Source of the DNA: Meandrina meandrites
Lineage: Eukaryota > Cnidaria > Anthozoa > Scleractinia > Meandrinidae
Direction of reading: 5' to 3'
Length of the DNA stretch: 64,000 nucleotides
Assembly: GCA_963693305.1 (NCBI GenBank)
Contig: OY855910.1
Span: 22,122,362 to 22,186,361, forward strand
The position numbers and the translations under genes were made by a program. Each line of letters begins with the position of its first letter. The stretch's first letter is position 1. Under the pieces are notes generated by a model that saw nothing but the letters and a program-made list of their open reading frames with translations, was not told the origin of the DNA and ran no database searches. Below are positions 34,428-47,757 of this stretch, piece after piece.

Positions 34428-37400
34428 TTACGTAAATGCAAAAGATTGTGGAATGGTTTCGTTTCGACTTGCTGTTTCTTCCAAGGTAGAGCATTGCCCA
34501 TGAGACATAAGAATGTAAACTTGTGATGTACTCAGGGTGTCTTCATCGTGTTCTGTTCGTTTCCTCAAGTTGTGGTTGTTATCGCTGTCACTGGCAAAAC
34601 CATCGTCTGTTTGGCTCTCACCAACATCAAAACAGCCCTCAACAAAACCAGAATTCGCGTGTTTTCCTGTGGCGTTAAAAGTGTCGAGTTGCCGCGGGCG
34701 CTTTATCGTTGGTGATGATTCATTCTGACCTCTTCGAAAGCGTTTTCTCAGCGTGGTTTCCTTATTTAATGGCGCCTCAAATGTCACTTTCCCATTGGCT
34801 ACTGATGTGTCTCTAACTCTGTTAGTGTTTGAAACAGAGAAGCTATACACGTTCTTGTGCCGCGGCTGCTTTATGGTGTGCATCCGCTGCCGTGTTTGTG
34901 CTAGTCGTATCTTAGTTCCACGAGGCAGGTGTTTTCGAATCTGAGAGAGTCCCTCTGGATCGTTGATGTCTGCTATGCCATGTTCGTGCTGGTCAGCGCC
35001 GATGATTTCTTGTAGTAATGTCACGCGCAATCCCGTTAACTTGTCGATGACGTAAAGAGTTGTATAACTTATAACAACTGTCCAACAAATAATGACTACG
35101 ACCCCAAATACTTGTATCCCCAGAAATCTTATACTTCCACCCTTGAACACGCCGTGGTAATCCACGTTCCTCTCCAGAATATTGTTTTCCTCAGCAAATA
35201 AGCCGACGACGATCACTGCCCAGATACCAGCAAAAGCGTGTGTTGGTACGCAGCCAACAGGATCATCAATGTTATGCTTTTCAAGCAGTTTGCATCCCAA
35301 GCAGGCAATCATAGAACCAATTAGTCCAATAAGAATTGCCTCCCACGGCCGTGCGATGGCACAGATAGCTACGAGGGAAAGAATTTGGCGTTTAAACAAA
35401 GCAAAGGGAACACTGTAATCAGTCAACATACCTAACCTTTTTTGAGAATATGGTTGACGTAAGTTCCTTTTAGTATTTTTGTGCATTTAAAAAATATAAA
35501 CTGAACATAGAGAACTGACATAGATGCTGATCACACATTTGCTTGGCCCCTTTGAGTTTTTAAATGTAGGGAAAAGCACAACTGTGAGTATAATTAGCTA
35601 AAATAAACTGAATTGAACTGGTATTTCATAAGCCAACAGCTTATAACAACTTTCCAGTGGTTAAGAATGATAGCAAAGAGTCCACTGGGGGCAATATAGG
35701 GGGTTTTACTAAAAGCAGGCCCACGGTCCGGCGGTCCTCGGCCCACCTCGAGGTCCACGGCCCGGCGGCCAGCGGCCCACTTAACAGTTAAAACGTTAAA
35801 AAGAAAGGCTGATTTGACAGTAAAGGTATATAACGTCAATGCCAATATTTCGAAAGGCACTGGCTTTCTTCTTCAGGGTCATACAAACAATGAGTCTGGT
35901 TAAACTTGGACGTTACAATTTAAAAGAAAGGATAGCGTGCAATATGATTCTATGATAACATGATAAAATATGATAAAATAAAACGGAAAAGTGAACGTTG
36001 AAAATATATAAGAAAAAACCCGTTACATCAGCAATTGAAAATAAAAATAGCAAATATGTAACATGACAATAAAAGTATATATAAATGAAAAGAATATCAT
36101 TACATCTCATCTTTCTTATTCGTGCCTAGAGGTTTAAGAGTGTGACCTCTATCGATGAGGCATGTTTCTCTAGCTCTTCGGACACTTCCATGATTAGAGT
36201 GAAGGAGTTCGAGTGGATTATCAAGGAAATGTTGTGAGACTGAAAGTGGGCTTGGAGATGTTGGCTAGGTTATCAACTGGCCTACTGCCGACGGGCTGCG
36301 ATGTTCATTAAAACGGTCTTTTTGCTAGTCGTCGTTTGGTTTCCCCAATGTATTGTTTGTGGCATCGATTGCATTGTTCCACGTAGATTAACGCTTTTAG
36401 AATTGCATTATACATTGTAATGTCCGAGTTTATCCAAGTTCATTGTTTGTAAGACCTGAGGAAGAAACACAGTGGCTTTCGAAATTATATAACTTTACTG
36501 TTAAATCAGCCTTTCTTCAGTTTTAATGTTAACTGTTAAGTGGGCCGCCGAACCGCCGGGCCGTGCCTTTGACGTGGGCCGCAGGCCGCCGGGCCGTGGG
36601 TCTGCTTTTAGTAAAACCCTAATATAGCCAATTTCTGAGACACCTTTTTTCCCTCTTTCAAAACGAGTCCCGGTGAACAACCTTCCACACGGAAATCAGT
36701 TTTACTAAAATTTTCAAGGTCTTGCAAGCCAAACTAATTTTCATATGAAAGATTGTGCACCAGGACTCGTTTTGAAACCAAGGTAAAAGGCAAGTCGGAA
36801 ATAGCTTACTTTAAGTTACTACGATTGCATTTGTTGCTTTCAAATTTCTCTCACTGACTACGAGCTTCTGCGAGAATGAGGGCAAATCCACCTTACCTGT
36901 TATGCTAACCAGTCCAGAGATTACTCCTGTTGCAAATATAGAGATGTTGAGCGTGTTTTCTTTAAAAATGTAACTGAAGTAAAATCAAAACCATTACATG
37001 TAAGTTGTGAAAGGAGACAACTTATCCCACTGTGTCACCGTTAGAGTGATTTTACCTAAACCGTGAAACAAGTTCTAACAATTAGTACTAAATAGCTAAA
37101 ACTAAACAAAAGAAAACAAGGCAATTAGTCTCCAATATTATCTGATTTAGTAGCTATTTCACAGTTAAATTAAAACCACTCTAACAACTCCGCTGTAATA
37201 CACCAATTGAACATCGCTTTGTTCTCGCCAAGCGGACTTATTGGTTGCAATCTGATTTAATTTTAATAAGTCAAATTAAATATGCTATTCTTGCTACATT
37301 CAACCCAGTAGAACTGAACATGCACGCGGTGTTTTCTCCCTATACACGTGACTTGAGACAGAGACACTGTCAGAGTATTAGAGTGTCTTGCCCAGGACCT

Positions 37401-39538
37401 GTCGATCCAGAGTCAAACGACTAACCATGGGCCACCGCGCCTTCCTAGTTGAAATCACTTAGCTGTGGATTAAAATTGTTAAGGAAATATTGCAAGCTAT
37501 TTTACCTGTAAATTAAAGCGAAACATCCACCACCGATGGAAGCGTTCAAGGTGCAGACTGCAGACCTAAAAGACGTTCATTAAACAATATTTCTCAGAGA
37601 CATTAATTTGTCACTTACAAGGCAAGTCACATACTCTGTTAGCGCGTTGATTAAACACTAAAATATTGATACTTATTTATGAGCTTTTTGGGGATTTACT
37701 TCGGGTACCGGACGCAAATGAAAACACATTGTTCAACCATTGTTTTGTGAGGCATTGTATTTTGGTCAGTATTGTCTGTTGTCTTTTGTTTCTATTATTT
37801 TGCATCATCTGTGTTCGGTACACGAAGTAAAAGCCGCTTTTTGTGATCGCTGGCAGCTAAAACCAGCTGCTCTTCTATGGCCGACTGCTATCACCTAAAA
37901 ATATTATCATTTCAGTTCTGTTTAGCAATTAACAACACTAAATTACCGTCACAATGTAAAAAACTGGTTGCGAAACTCACAAATGTTTTCTAGTGTGTGT
38001 TTGTTCCAACGAAAAAAAGTAAAATAAATAAAACTGTGAGTTTGTAATCGATGTCAATCTTTCCATGCGTAAAAATAATAAAACTGTGAAAGTAAAATAA
38101 ATAAAACTGTGAGTTTGTAATCGATGTCAATCTTTCCATGCGTGCTGCCATTATGCAAAACCTGAAAGCCTTTCTGCCAAAGAAATAATTATTCATTTAA
38201 TTGATAAGGTCTGATAATGAAAAGCGAAATCGTAGAAAAAAATTGCAAACAAAAAACTGCAGGAAAAGGCTTGAGATCTTTCATATTTATCAAATCAATA
38301 CATCTCTTTCACTCGTTGCCTCAGCCAATGTCAAAACCAGCCTTTGAATTACGAAACAATGGCCTCTTCTGTGAGGTGGAAATGTAAATATTATGAAACT
38401 CGAATGTTCCTGATGAATTCAACGTATGCGAAAAAACTGTTTAATATTAATCTCAGGAAAGACAAAACATTCTACTTTTCTTAATTTTTGGAAAGGAAAT
38501 CGAGAAATTTTCTTTTCAAGTACAGTTACCGTGGGTCATTCAAGCAAAAATGCTGCCCTAAGAAAACAAAACATGAAATTCAGCAAAAATGTGTCATCCT
38601 ACATATTAGAAAATAGCGCAAATTGTCCTCCAGTATAAATTCGATTTTTTCGCAATTCAAAAGATTTAAAACCAAATCATAATACTGGAGCGGTTTATTT
38701 CAACACGAAAGAAACAATTTCGTCATATCGCTGAGTGATATCGCCGTATTTACCTTGTTGCTAGCTTCCATTTTCCATTGCTTACACCGAAAGTACTTCC
38801 ACAATTAAACCCCAGCCATCCCCACCATAACATGAATGTACCAAGGAGAATGTTGCTTGGTGAGGAGATTTCCATTGGTTTCGCCTCGCCATTAGCCGCG
38901 AATCGTTTGTGGCGAGGTTTAAGCATCATGGTAGCAATGAGTCCTGTAACACCGCCTACAATATGCACAACCGAGGCACCAGCCACATCAACAAAACCCA
39001 TTTTAAAAAGCCAGCCAGTGTTCTTGTCCCAAACCCAGTGAACTGGTAAACAGTGAGACAGAATATTAAAGAAAGCAAATATGGTGTAAGCCTTCAGGTA
39101 GACCCTTTCAGCCATAGCACCAGAGACTATTGTTGTTGCTGTTGTAGCAAAAGACAACTGGAAAAAGTATTTGGCATGTAGCCATCCCTCGTCACTGACA
39201 TTGTCAGCTTCTACCAAGAAATACCCAATGCCACAGAAATAGTTCGAATATTCGCTTTCTCCAAAGCTCAGTGCAAAGCCAAACATCCAGTAAGCAAGTC
39301 CTCCGCACAACACGTCTATGGCATTTTTGACCATAATGTTTGTTTCGTTTTTTCTAGAGGCCATTCCCGACTCCAGAAGTCCAAATCCTGACTGCATGGC
39401 GAGTATAATAAATGCGCTTGTCAAAATCCATGTGGCGTCATTTGGATCGACATCGCGTCCTTTCGCCATCCCGATTGATGATGTTTCGTTCAAACTAAAA
39501 CCCGTCGAGTCGTTAACAGTTTGCAGAACCTTTGCCAT
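34428..39538 (-). CDS. AMT-type ammonium transporter
   Basis: Four exons on the minus strand: 39538-38754, 37565-37506, 36973-36897, 35368-34428 (stop TAA). The junction phases match and the product is 620 aa. The family moves NH4+/NH3 across membranes and works as a trimer. Seen: DATWILTSAFIILAMQSGFG (M1), signature DVAGASVVHIVGG with the first pore His192, and DDPVGCVPTHAFAGIW with the second pore His351. FQLSFATTATTIVSGAMAER and the end motif GLRVTLLQEIIGADQHEHG are typical of AMT rather than Rh proteins. After the channel there is an about 150-residue polar tail rich in Arg, Ser, Thr and Asp, longer than in most AMTs. It runs tail to tail with copy B, and a broken sister exon is at 19681-19835. 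A 5'UTR intron just before the ATG is possible. In corals such proteins could handle nitrogen for symbionts; that is conjecture here. Confidence 0.93.
35701..36620. mobile_element. Composite element in AMT intron 3: GC-rich inverted ends around a Penelope-like fragment
   Basis: The left end runs from GGGTTTTACTAAAAGCAG through GGCCCACTTAACAGTTAAAA to AGGCTGATTTGACAGTAAAG, and the right end is its reverse complement (CTGCTTTTAGTAAAACCC at the edge). Arms are about 130 bp. Inside, on the minus strand near 36425-36290, is LIYVEQCNRCHKQYIGETKR, a GIY-YIG start typical of Penelope-like elements, followed by broken sequence down to about 36110. Confidence 0.65.
37337..37445 (-). repeat. SINE remnant in AMT intron 2
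   Basis: AGAGTGTCTTGCCCAGGACC and the tRNA-like end (GGCGCGGTGGCCCATGGTTA on the minus strand) match the family at 53325-53552 and 60595-60880, but the copy is shortened. Confidence 0.5.
38018..38163. repeat. Two-copy tandem repeat, period 73 bp
   Basis: AGTAAAATAAATAAAACTG to CTTTCCATGCGT occurs at 38018 and again at 38091. Lies in AMT intron 1. Confidence 0.8.
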
Positions 39539-40225
39539 GGCTTATTACCTGCTTGTTTGACACGCAAGTTATTGCACGACTAGGCTAAATTAGTTTTCTG
39601 AAAATAAAAAGTCTTTCTGTGGTTTCCCTGCGTCGTTCGTAATTATGAAAGAAGTTCTATTTTTAAAAGATCTTTACATATTTGTTTGGCATAATTTTCA
39701 CACGATCCTGTGGCGCCAATTGGTCAGGTTAGTTATTCAATTCAGTACCAAGCGGCAGGTGGTTTGTTTTAATTTGTGCTTTTTCGTGCAACCGTCAAAA
39801 TCATCGTAAACTGATAAAAACAAGCTAAAACATGAGCCCGCAAAAATAATTAACGTCGAGGTTCTTAATTTTTTTAATTTAACGTGCAAGAGACGTGAGC
39901 TGTTTCCCATTTCCTGATAATCATGTAAATGGAAATTTATCACTTCTTCAGCTTCTTCCACGGGAAACAATCTTTGTCAGTCAACGAAATGTTTGATCTC
40001 TTGTGTGTTAATCATTTTGCAGCTGTTTTTGAATTCATCACCGAAACTAAATACATAAATATCCAAAATATGTAATTACCTTGCTTATCAGAATTAGATG
40101 AACGCTTGTAGACTGGAAACTGGCTGGCTGGTTTGTGAAACGCGCTTTACTCCTTTCGGTTGAAGAGTATTATTATTATTCCAATTTAGCTCTTCGGAAA
40201 ATTTGAACACATATATCAATCGGTA

Positions 40226-40226
<1 letters not shown>

Positions 40227-40272
<46 letters not shown>

Positions 40273-40375
40273 ACAAACAAACAAACAAACAAACAAACAA
40301 ATAAATAGATAAATAAATAAATGAATGAATGAATGAATGAATGAATGAATGAATGAGTAAATAAATCACTTTATT
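40227..40375. repeat. Compound tetranucleotide microsatellite
   Basis: (AAAT)n passes to (AAAC)n, back to (AAAT)n, then to (AATG)n over about 150 bp. Open frames across it are artefacts. Confidence 0.95.
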
Positions 40376-40439
40376 TAAGTGTCAGAGTATTTAGCACTGT
40401 TGTACTACTTGTGAACACTGTAAATAAGCAAACAAATAA

Positions 40440-40625
40440 TACAAATAGAACAGAAATTTGTTAAAAATCCCAACTGGTAGGAGGCTGACCAGCTGGCTTT
40501 TTACAAAGCGTGGAGGAGTTGAATTCGGGACCACCGAAGACAAATCCATCTAGTGGCAGGATTTGAACCCGGGACCTCCGGATTACAAGTCCAGCGCCCT
40601 AACCACCACTGAGGCCACGCTGCCT
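40440..40625 (-). repeat. tRNA-derived SINE
   Basis: The minus-strand head (40625 to about 40550) reads GGCAGCGTGGCCTCAGTGG, then a TTGTAAT loop and GGTTCAAATCC. The tail contains CCAGCTGGTCAGCCTCCTAC. The extended first arm and downstream body mark it as a SINE rather than a gene. Confidence 0.6.
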
Positions 40626-40861
40626 CCTATGAAAGGCAGCATTATTTCATTTTCAGACTCATCTGGCTCGTTAACCCACGGCGTTGCATTTGAAGTGAAA
40701 CAGTACTTATGAATAGCACAGAAATCAGAGCATATAGCGACTAAACACTGTCAATGCACCCCTTAGTCCATGTGCAAATTCCTCAAATTCGTATCAAATC
40801 TAAAAAATTTGCATAGCGTCAGCTGTAGAATTTAAATGACAACAAGGCCGTGTTCACAACA

Positions 40862-41141
40862 GAGTTGAAGCAGTGCTCCACTTTAAAAATATATTTCATC
40901 CAAATCAAGGTAGCTCCAGAAACGTAAAATAGCGCAAAGTGTGTGTAAGATATTCATTTTTATGTTTCAGTAGTTTTATTCGATTCGTCCGGTTAGTTTT
41001 TGAGTTGAAGCAATGCTTCACTTTAAAAATATATTTCATCCAAATTAAGGCAGCTCCAGCAACGTAAAATAGCGCAAAGTGTGTGTAAGATATTCATTTT
41101 TATGTTTCAGTAGTTTTATTCGATTCGTCCGGTTAGTTTTC
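40862..41141. repeat. Two-copy tandem duplication, period 140 bp
   Basis: The block from GAGTTGAAGC to GTCCGGTTAGTTTT appears at 40862 and 41002 with a handful of differences. Function unknown. Confidence 0.85.
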
Positions 41142-41772
41142 ATATAATCCAGAAAAACGTAAATTTGGCGACTTCGCTACATTTTGACGCAAAAGGTGAG
41201 TTTATAATATTAGCTCAAACTTTGTCATCGTTTCAAATATTATAGCCGAATGTGATTTGGAGCTAATAAAACTGATACATTGAACCTTCTTTTTCTTCGG
41301 TTATTGTGCTTTCAGGTGAAAGTTGGAAGCGCTGGAGCGTTCCAAACTTCGAAGTTCGCCCGGAGCCTTGTTAATATTTTGATGTCCAAATTGTACCGGG
41401 GTTTCTGTTCCGACGATTTTGCGGAAACTTGAACAGTCATGGCAAGATATTATTACGAGCTAACTGCAGAAGTTTAAACGAAATCTTAGCGCTCAGTTAC
41501 CTGCAAATAGCAATTTTATCCAAAAAGTAGTGTTCAATAAATGTAACATCGCGCAAAATTAACGAATATTAGATCAACATATTGACATACATATTATTCC
41601 ACGATAAATTTCGTATAAAATGCGAAAGTTTCAGGGAAATCGAGTCAGAAATGGTGAAGTTATTAGAGTTTTTAGACAGGCATACAGCGCGTCATTTATT
41701 TCGATCGAGTCACATTAACCGGTACTGGAAGATTATTTTGACCAATTGTTTAATTAGAAGGATGCGTGCTGT

Positions 41773-41845
41773 GGGGGATTAGCTCAAATGGTAGAGCGCC
41801 CGCTTTGCATGCGGGAAGTACCGGGATCGATACCCGGATTCTCCA
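41773..41845 (+). tRNA. tRNA-Ala (anticodon TGC)
   Basis: 73-nt cloverleaf: acceptor GGGGGAT/ATTCTCC with G-U pairs and discriminator A, D-arm GCTCAAATGGTAGAGC, anticodon stem CCCGC/GCGGG with loop TTTGCAT (TGC, U33 present), T-arm CCGGG/CCCGG with loop ATCGATA. A T-rich run (TTTTCTTTTC) follows, as a Pol III terminator. All four stems pair, unlike the SINE heads elsewhere. Confidence 0.93.
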
Positions 41846-44800
41846 GTCCTCCTTTTCTTTTCTTTTTTCTTTTTTTAATATAATATATATTGTGAAGGCT
41901 GGCTCAGTTACCGGGATGAATTTTGTCGTCTGTTCATATGGGAAATTTCAGCCCGGTGACCGGGACGAAATTCAAGGACCAAAACCAAAATGGCACCACA
42001 TAAACGACTATCATAGCTTTGTCGACTCTTATAACCTAACTACTAGTTGTACCTATCGGTAAGTGCCAACGAGCGAAATATTCATGTTTGTTTGTAAGAA
42101 CGGATACCGAATGGTTTTCGATAGAACTTTATAATTTGAAATGACCAAAATATGGTAAATCGTAGTTTAGGTAATACGAGAAGAAAGTGCTCTTTCTCTG
42201 GTGTTCATATTAAATGACACGGGTTTGACAGATTGATAACTCTTGACAAATCTTTTAATCTTTTAAAGGGATAGTTGCATTTCAAGAACTTCTCATAAAT
42301 AGAATCCCAAAATCAAAACTGCTGAGATTCTGTAGACGCTTTTCAGTATTAAATCAACCCAATCAAGCAATGACGGCACAGATTTCAGTCTTGCATGCAA
42401 ATTGTCATTCGATGTCATGTTTACGCAAAACTCAATTCCGAAGCGAAAAAATGAATAGAAAACAAAACCAAAACGGACACTGAAGGAATATGTGGAGACA
42501 GAATTTTAATATATTCAAGTAAACATTACATTTGCCGTTAGCAGCAAAAAACTTTCAATTTTCTTGCGTCGGTATGACATGCAGTAATTTTAGTGAGTGT
42601 CGCTTGGTATTGATTCCTTTGAGCGAAAATATAAACGTTATTTGATTTGGGATGAAATCATCGGTTAAACAATTGCTATAAACAAAAGCAACACTTAAAG
42701 GTAGCATTTACCCGATCGTGGCATTCTCGTAAGTCAAGAAAACTCCATTTGAAGTCAGTAGTCCGCTTTTGATTTTCGTGTCTATCTTCAGAAACAAAGG
42801 ACTCCAAAGCCGAAAGATTATTTCATCGCTTTGAAGACCTTGATGTTCATTTTTTCGGCGGTCGAGTATTCTGTAGGGTATTCTCTTTCCATTTAGAGTT
42901 CCATAAAGGTGTATTTATCGTAAAAGGAGTGAATGAGCACATTGAAAATTTTAACAGCGAGCCGTGTGGACGCCATTTTGGCCATTTGCTCTTAAGCAAG
43001 GAGAGAGAGACTGGGGACCAGTTTGGAAGAACAATACAACCCGACAGAGCTGAATAACGTCTGCGCATGTGCAAAGTCGGAAGAGGTCTGGGGACTAAAC
43101 TTCATATCATTTTCCAAAGGATTTGCGAAACACCCACACATTTTGCGGATTTTTAAGGTGGTTTCTGGATATTTAAGGTTGCCATTTAAACCAAAGGTAG
43201 ATTTTGTCATGATTTCTTTAACGCTCGTTTCTACTTTCACAATTTTTCTTCTACTTTTTGCTATGAACATTAGAAGTACGCACAAACGAAACAGAACTTA
43301 TGTCGTCATCGATCGAACCATCTTCATGCACAAGTAGATCGTAGATATTTTGCTCATTTTAAAGAAATCTCTAAATTATCTGCAGCTAATATCAAAAGTG
43401 TAGTTGTACCTTAACTTGGTTGTCCAAACGCCAGTTTCTAACCTACCGATCCTTCTGCTGGGCGTTGGTAAACGGGTTCAATTTGTTGTATGGATTTGTC
43501 TTCGTGAACACCCGAAACGGCCCATTTTCTTTATTTTTAAGGTAGAGTGACTGGCATCACCACATTTAAGATTAAAGTTCACACCAAAAAAATGAATCAT
43601 TTAGTGTTTATCTAAATCCTTTCTTTTCTGATCGCACAGATTGTTTCAACTTTTTTCTTCAACATTGTGATTAACAGACTCGTCGTGCAACGGAAGTGCA
43701 TTGTCAAAAGTATTTTTTTAAAAAAGAATCTTCAGTTTATCTTATGTTAATATCAGAAGTATAGGCACATTGTCATGAATGTGCCGAAACGTGATCATGA
43801 CTTTCTACCCATGGCCAGTCAATTGTTTTCTTTGTTTTATTGCAAGCCTTATACTGTAAACGTTTGCACTGATATCGAGGCCTTCATATCACAAATTTGT
43901 TTTGTATTAAATATGTTTTATAGTAGTTCCAAGAATATTTTTCCTTTTTCTATTCAAGCCACTATTATTGCTCCAAATATTTCATGTATGTAGTATTATG
44001 TATTTCAATTTTAAACTTACATAAAAACATAAAACTTTCATGTGTACTTACTTTGTTTGATAACATGGAATGATTATAGAGCATGTATAAAGATATTGTT
44101 TTTGAAGCTGTAAATTTGTTGCTGCTTTAGGCAGATGTTGTTTTCCTCAGGGATGACTACTTTAATTCAATTTGACTCAATGTTCCGAATTGGTGGGCAA
44201 AATTGAATTTCATCACTCTCAGGGAAATCATTTTGCCTTCATTTTTTGTCAACTATGGTCATTTTGGTTATTATAAGAGTTGTAGCAAAATTTGTATTTT
44301 CATGATTTATATTTACATATTTATACAAAATTAATGCTCCTCATTCCCAGTAAAGTTTCATTTTGCTTCATGGAACCATACAAACTAGCAAAGCATGTCA
44401 ATTACTGCAAGTCTGTCAGTGTTCGTTAATATTTAGCTTATACCTATAATTTTTTTGGCACACTAGTAACTTCTGTTCTACTCTTAAAGCCTCTTAAAGC
44501 CCTTAAAGCCTGTGTTTCAGGCATCCCATATAAATGAAGAGTTTTCCATGTATTGGCTGTACAAAAATTGGGGCATGGGCAAAAACACCCCTCAATTTCC
44601 ACATGCCCAAAGTGTAGGGACATTTGCTATGCAGACTAGTGAAACCTTCATTGAATTCCTGGATCAGCAATTGGCTTTTGAGAAACCTGACTCTTGTGTT
44701 TTATGTTGTTTTTTAGTACTCTTTTTCCTACCTAACAGGTAAAACAGTCAAGTCATTTTACAGAAAGAATAAAAAACTTAACAAACAAAGAACAAAAGTA

Positions 44801-46556
44801 TGACTTAATTCTGTAATTAATTCACATTCTTTTAAGCAGTCATTATACAATCAGAAACCATGGACAGCTACCAGTTCACTTTTAATTGGATAAATCTGCA
44901 TGAAAGAATGTGAATGAATAAAAGTAGTCACACTTTTGGGCTCCTTCCTTTAATAACCACAACAGTTGCATAAACAAACTGCACTTGTACTACAGCCAGA
45001 CTTGTAATATTTTGATGTTACAAGGCTTGACTATATGCATTTTTGTACAAAGACTCTCTTGACTATATAAGACATTAAACTCATGCATGCTAGCTTGGTT
45101 TAATAATGTAGATTCTCCATAGTTTATCAATTAAAGAAAACTTGCCATCACGTTTTTATCAACTCAAGTTTAATAAACATTTTAACATGGTTGCCACAGG
45201 CATCAGTTGACTTTTTTTTCTATTGAAAATAAAATGTCCCTGACCAAATTAATACAAAATGTAGGATATAGTACCAGCCCCCAGCCTCTACTTTGCTGAG
45301 ATCACATTGACCTGAAATGTTTCTTCTTACCATCAATGGCATTAAATCAGGTAGATGTAATTATAATTTTCAATTTTTTGACTTTTCTTTAAAAATATGT
45401 CAGTTTTCCCTGGCTCAAAATAAAATCCCCTGTCCTTCAAGAATTTTTATTTTGCCTAGGATGTGTGTAACCTATTTCAGAAATATTTGTTGCTATCAAT
45501 CTGAGGCAGAATGAAGTCACAAAAATAATAATGTGCAACAGTAATACAGATGAATCTGAATGGTATCAGACAGCAAACAACATTATTTCACTGCTGTTTT
45601 TTTCAAAGTAAACTCTAAAGTTAAAAAAACTGTGATCACCTCTAATCGGTTTAAAACAGCATTTGTGAAATATTTATATTTCATTCATAGTATGACAGAG
45701 TTCACCGTAACACTCACTGTGAAAAAAACATTAATTGTAATCATTGATGATTTCTATATTAACTTTGGGGGTCAATTTAAATACACTGATTAGTATTGCT
45801 TCTCATAAGGCAGTTAATAATTCAATCACTGAAATCTGGAATCTTAAAAATATAAATAAACGACCAACACAACCCTTCAAAATCCACATGATTATATGGA
45901 CATTGTGCAGACTACATGTTTAATTTAACGGTCAAATCCTTAATTTTCTATACCTCAAGGAAAACCCTTGGTCACATTCATCTAAAACAAGCAAGGAAAA
46001 TCGAACTGGAAACAGTCAAATCATCATGTTATCAAGTGAACATGCTGTGAACCAGAGAATCGGAGAATGGCCGACTCGTATCCCTGGAATTAATCGTCTA
46101 AATAACGAGTCATCAGAGTGATTTTCACCACAGAATACTGCTTCAGATCTGCAACGGTAATTTCATCTTGTTCCTTCCGGGCCAAACAATCCAGGAGATG
46201 AATTTCGCTTGCAATACTGCCTCCTCCGTTTTAATACTGAAACGAAAATGGCGGCGGCAAAAATGCCTTTGTTTTCATTCCAGAATCGTGACGTTGCACG
46301 CATGCGCTTTACGTTATTCAGCTCTGTCATACAACCCAAATATGGAGTGTTTACTTATACCCAGATATGGTTAAAAAAAAGTCCCTTACGCTGAAGTTGA
46401 GATTTTTTCTGGTATACGCTAGTATACGCGCGACTCTATGATTCTGCCGCCTCGTTGGCAATAATACAGCTAATTCGCTATCTCGGTTGTAGAAACCGAG
46501 ATCTCGGTAACCGGACTGGCCCGCCTTCTTATCTGAACACATCGAAATTTTTACAA
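41846..46556. other. AT-rich gene-poor stretch
   Basis: I see no supported gene in about 4.7 kb. Open frames are short and resemble no family I know. On the minus strand 46243-46090 reads LLDCLARKEQDEITVADLKQ and a few more residues to a stop. It looks protein-like, but I cannot place it in a gene. Confidence 0.4.
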
Positions 46557-46784
46557 CAGGGTCTGGAAGGGGTTTCGCGTGATCCGTGAATTGACCAAAA
46601 AACAGAGCGTGAATCGGGAAAACTCATGGAATACAGCCGTGATTCGTGAATTATATATTCACTGTGACGCGTGATCCTTTCAAGTTGTAGTCCGTGAATC
46701 GTGATTTCTACCGATATAATTTCGTGAACATCAAATAACCCTACACGAATACATGCAAATTGTCTGTCAAGATGGCTCAAAATA

Positions 46785-47215
46785 CATGTCGTTTATTTCC
46801 GACGCGTTTCGTCTCTAACTGAGACTTCTTCAGGGAATGAATACAACTAGCAAAGAACAGCATATATAGCACATTCGCGTGCCTAGCTATAACTTCCCAT
46901 GGAAGTGAATAATAACTAAAATATGCTGTAAACGAACGTTACAAAAAATGCCTCAATACATATGTTATTGCGTATGTTATTTTGGGGAGCATACGATTAG
47001 CGCTAATCGTATGGCCCCAAAATATAACAACACGCAATAACATATGTATTAAGGCGTTTTCTGTAACGTTCGTTTACAGCATATTTTAGTTATTATTCAC
47101 TTCTATGGGAAGTTGTAGCTAGGCACGCGAATGTGCTATATATGCTGTTCTTTGCTAGTTGTTTTCATTCCCTGAAGAAGTCTCAGTTAGAGACGAAACG
47201 CGGCGGAAATAAACG
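46785..47215. mobile_element. Nested inverted pair of Penelope/LINE-like 3' ends
   Basis: About 210-bp arms meet at a palindrome near 46995 (CATACGATTAGCGCTAATCG). The outer parts contain CTGAAGAAGTCTCAGTTAGA and GACGAAACGC next to AAATAAACGAC, resembling 3' tails of retroelements. Confidence 0.6.
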
Positions 47216-47722
47216 ACAAGCTTACAACTACAAGAAGTCTTTCCTTGTGCTGCTCACTAGTCTTCGTTAAAAAATTAAAAAAAAGTTTCTCTGACTTCTA
47301 TGCAAACTATTTTTTTAATACATATGATGTTTGCAAACAATTTATTTTGTCTTTTTAGGCCCTGCAAACAATTTTTTTCAATATTTTTCATCCCCCCCCC
47401 CCTCCAGAAAAATAATGGTCCGTCCCTAAATGGGACGAACGTATCATGAGGGAATGGACCCAGGAGCATGGAAAGGCTGTGCGGAAGTTGACAATCAGAC
47501 AGACCATCACAAAACATGCAGGAAGAACCTTGCCATTAAAGAGACACTGTCACGGACATTTTTTTGCCTTTTTTAGTAAAACGGCACCAAAATTACGACT
47601 AAAGTACTCTCAACCATACAAGAAATGCTCCTAGAAAGCGAAGGGAACGTTATCTAGCAAATTGTTTAAAGAAGAGGGTGACCGTAAATAGTTTTCATTG
47701 ATTTTTCCAAGCCACAAGGACA

Positions 47723-47757
47723 GAACTTGAAAAAGTCAGGCTGACTTTTTCAAGTTC
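47723..47757. repeat. Perfect 17-bp-arm hairpin
   Basis: GAACTTGAAAAAGTCAG and CTGACTTTTTCAAGTTC are separated by one base, inside the 46557-48425 element. Confidence 0.8.

Noticed and set aside
40094..40369. Repetitive membrane-like open frame
   Set aside because: It is translation of the compound AAAT/AAAC microsatellite.
40862..41141. CRISPR-like or satellite array
   Set aside because: Only two units, 140 bp each, with no spacers.
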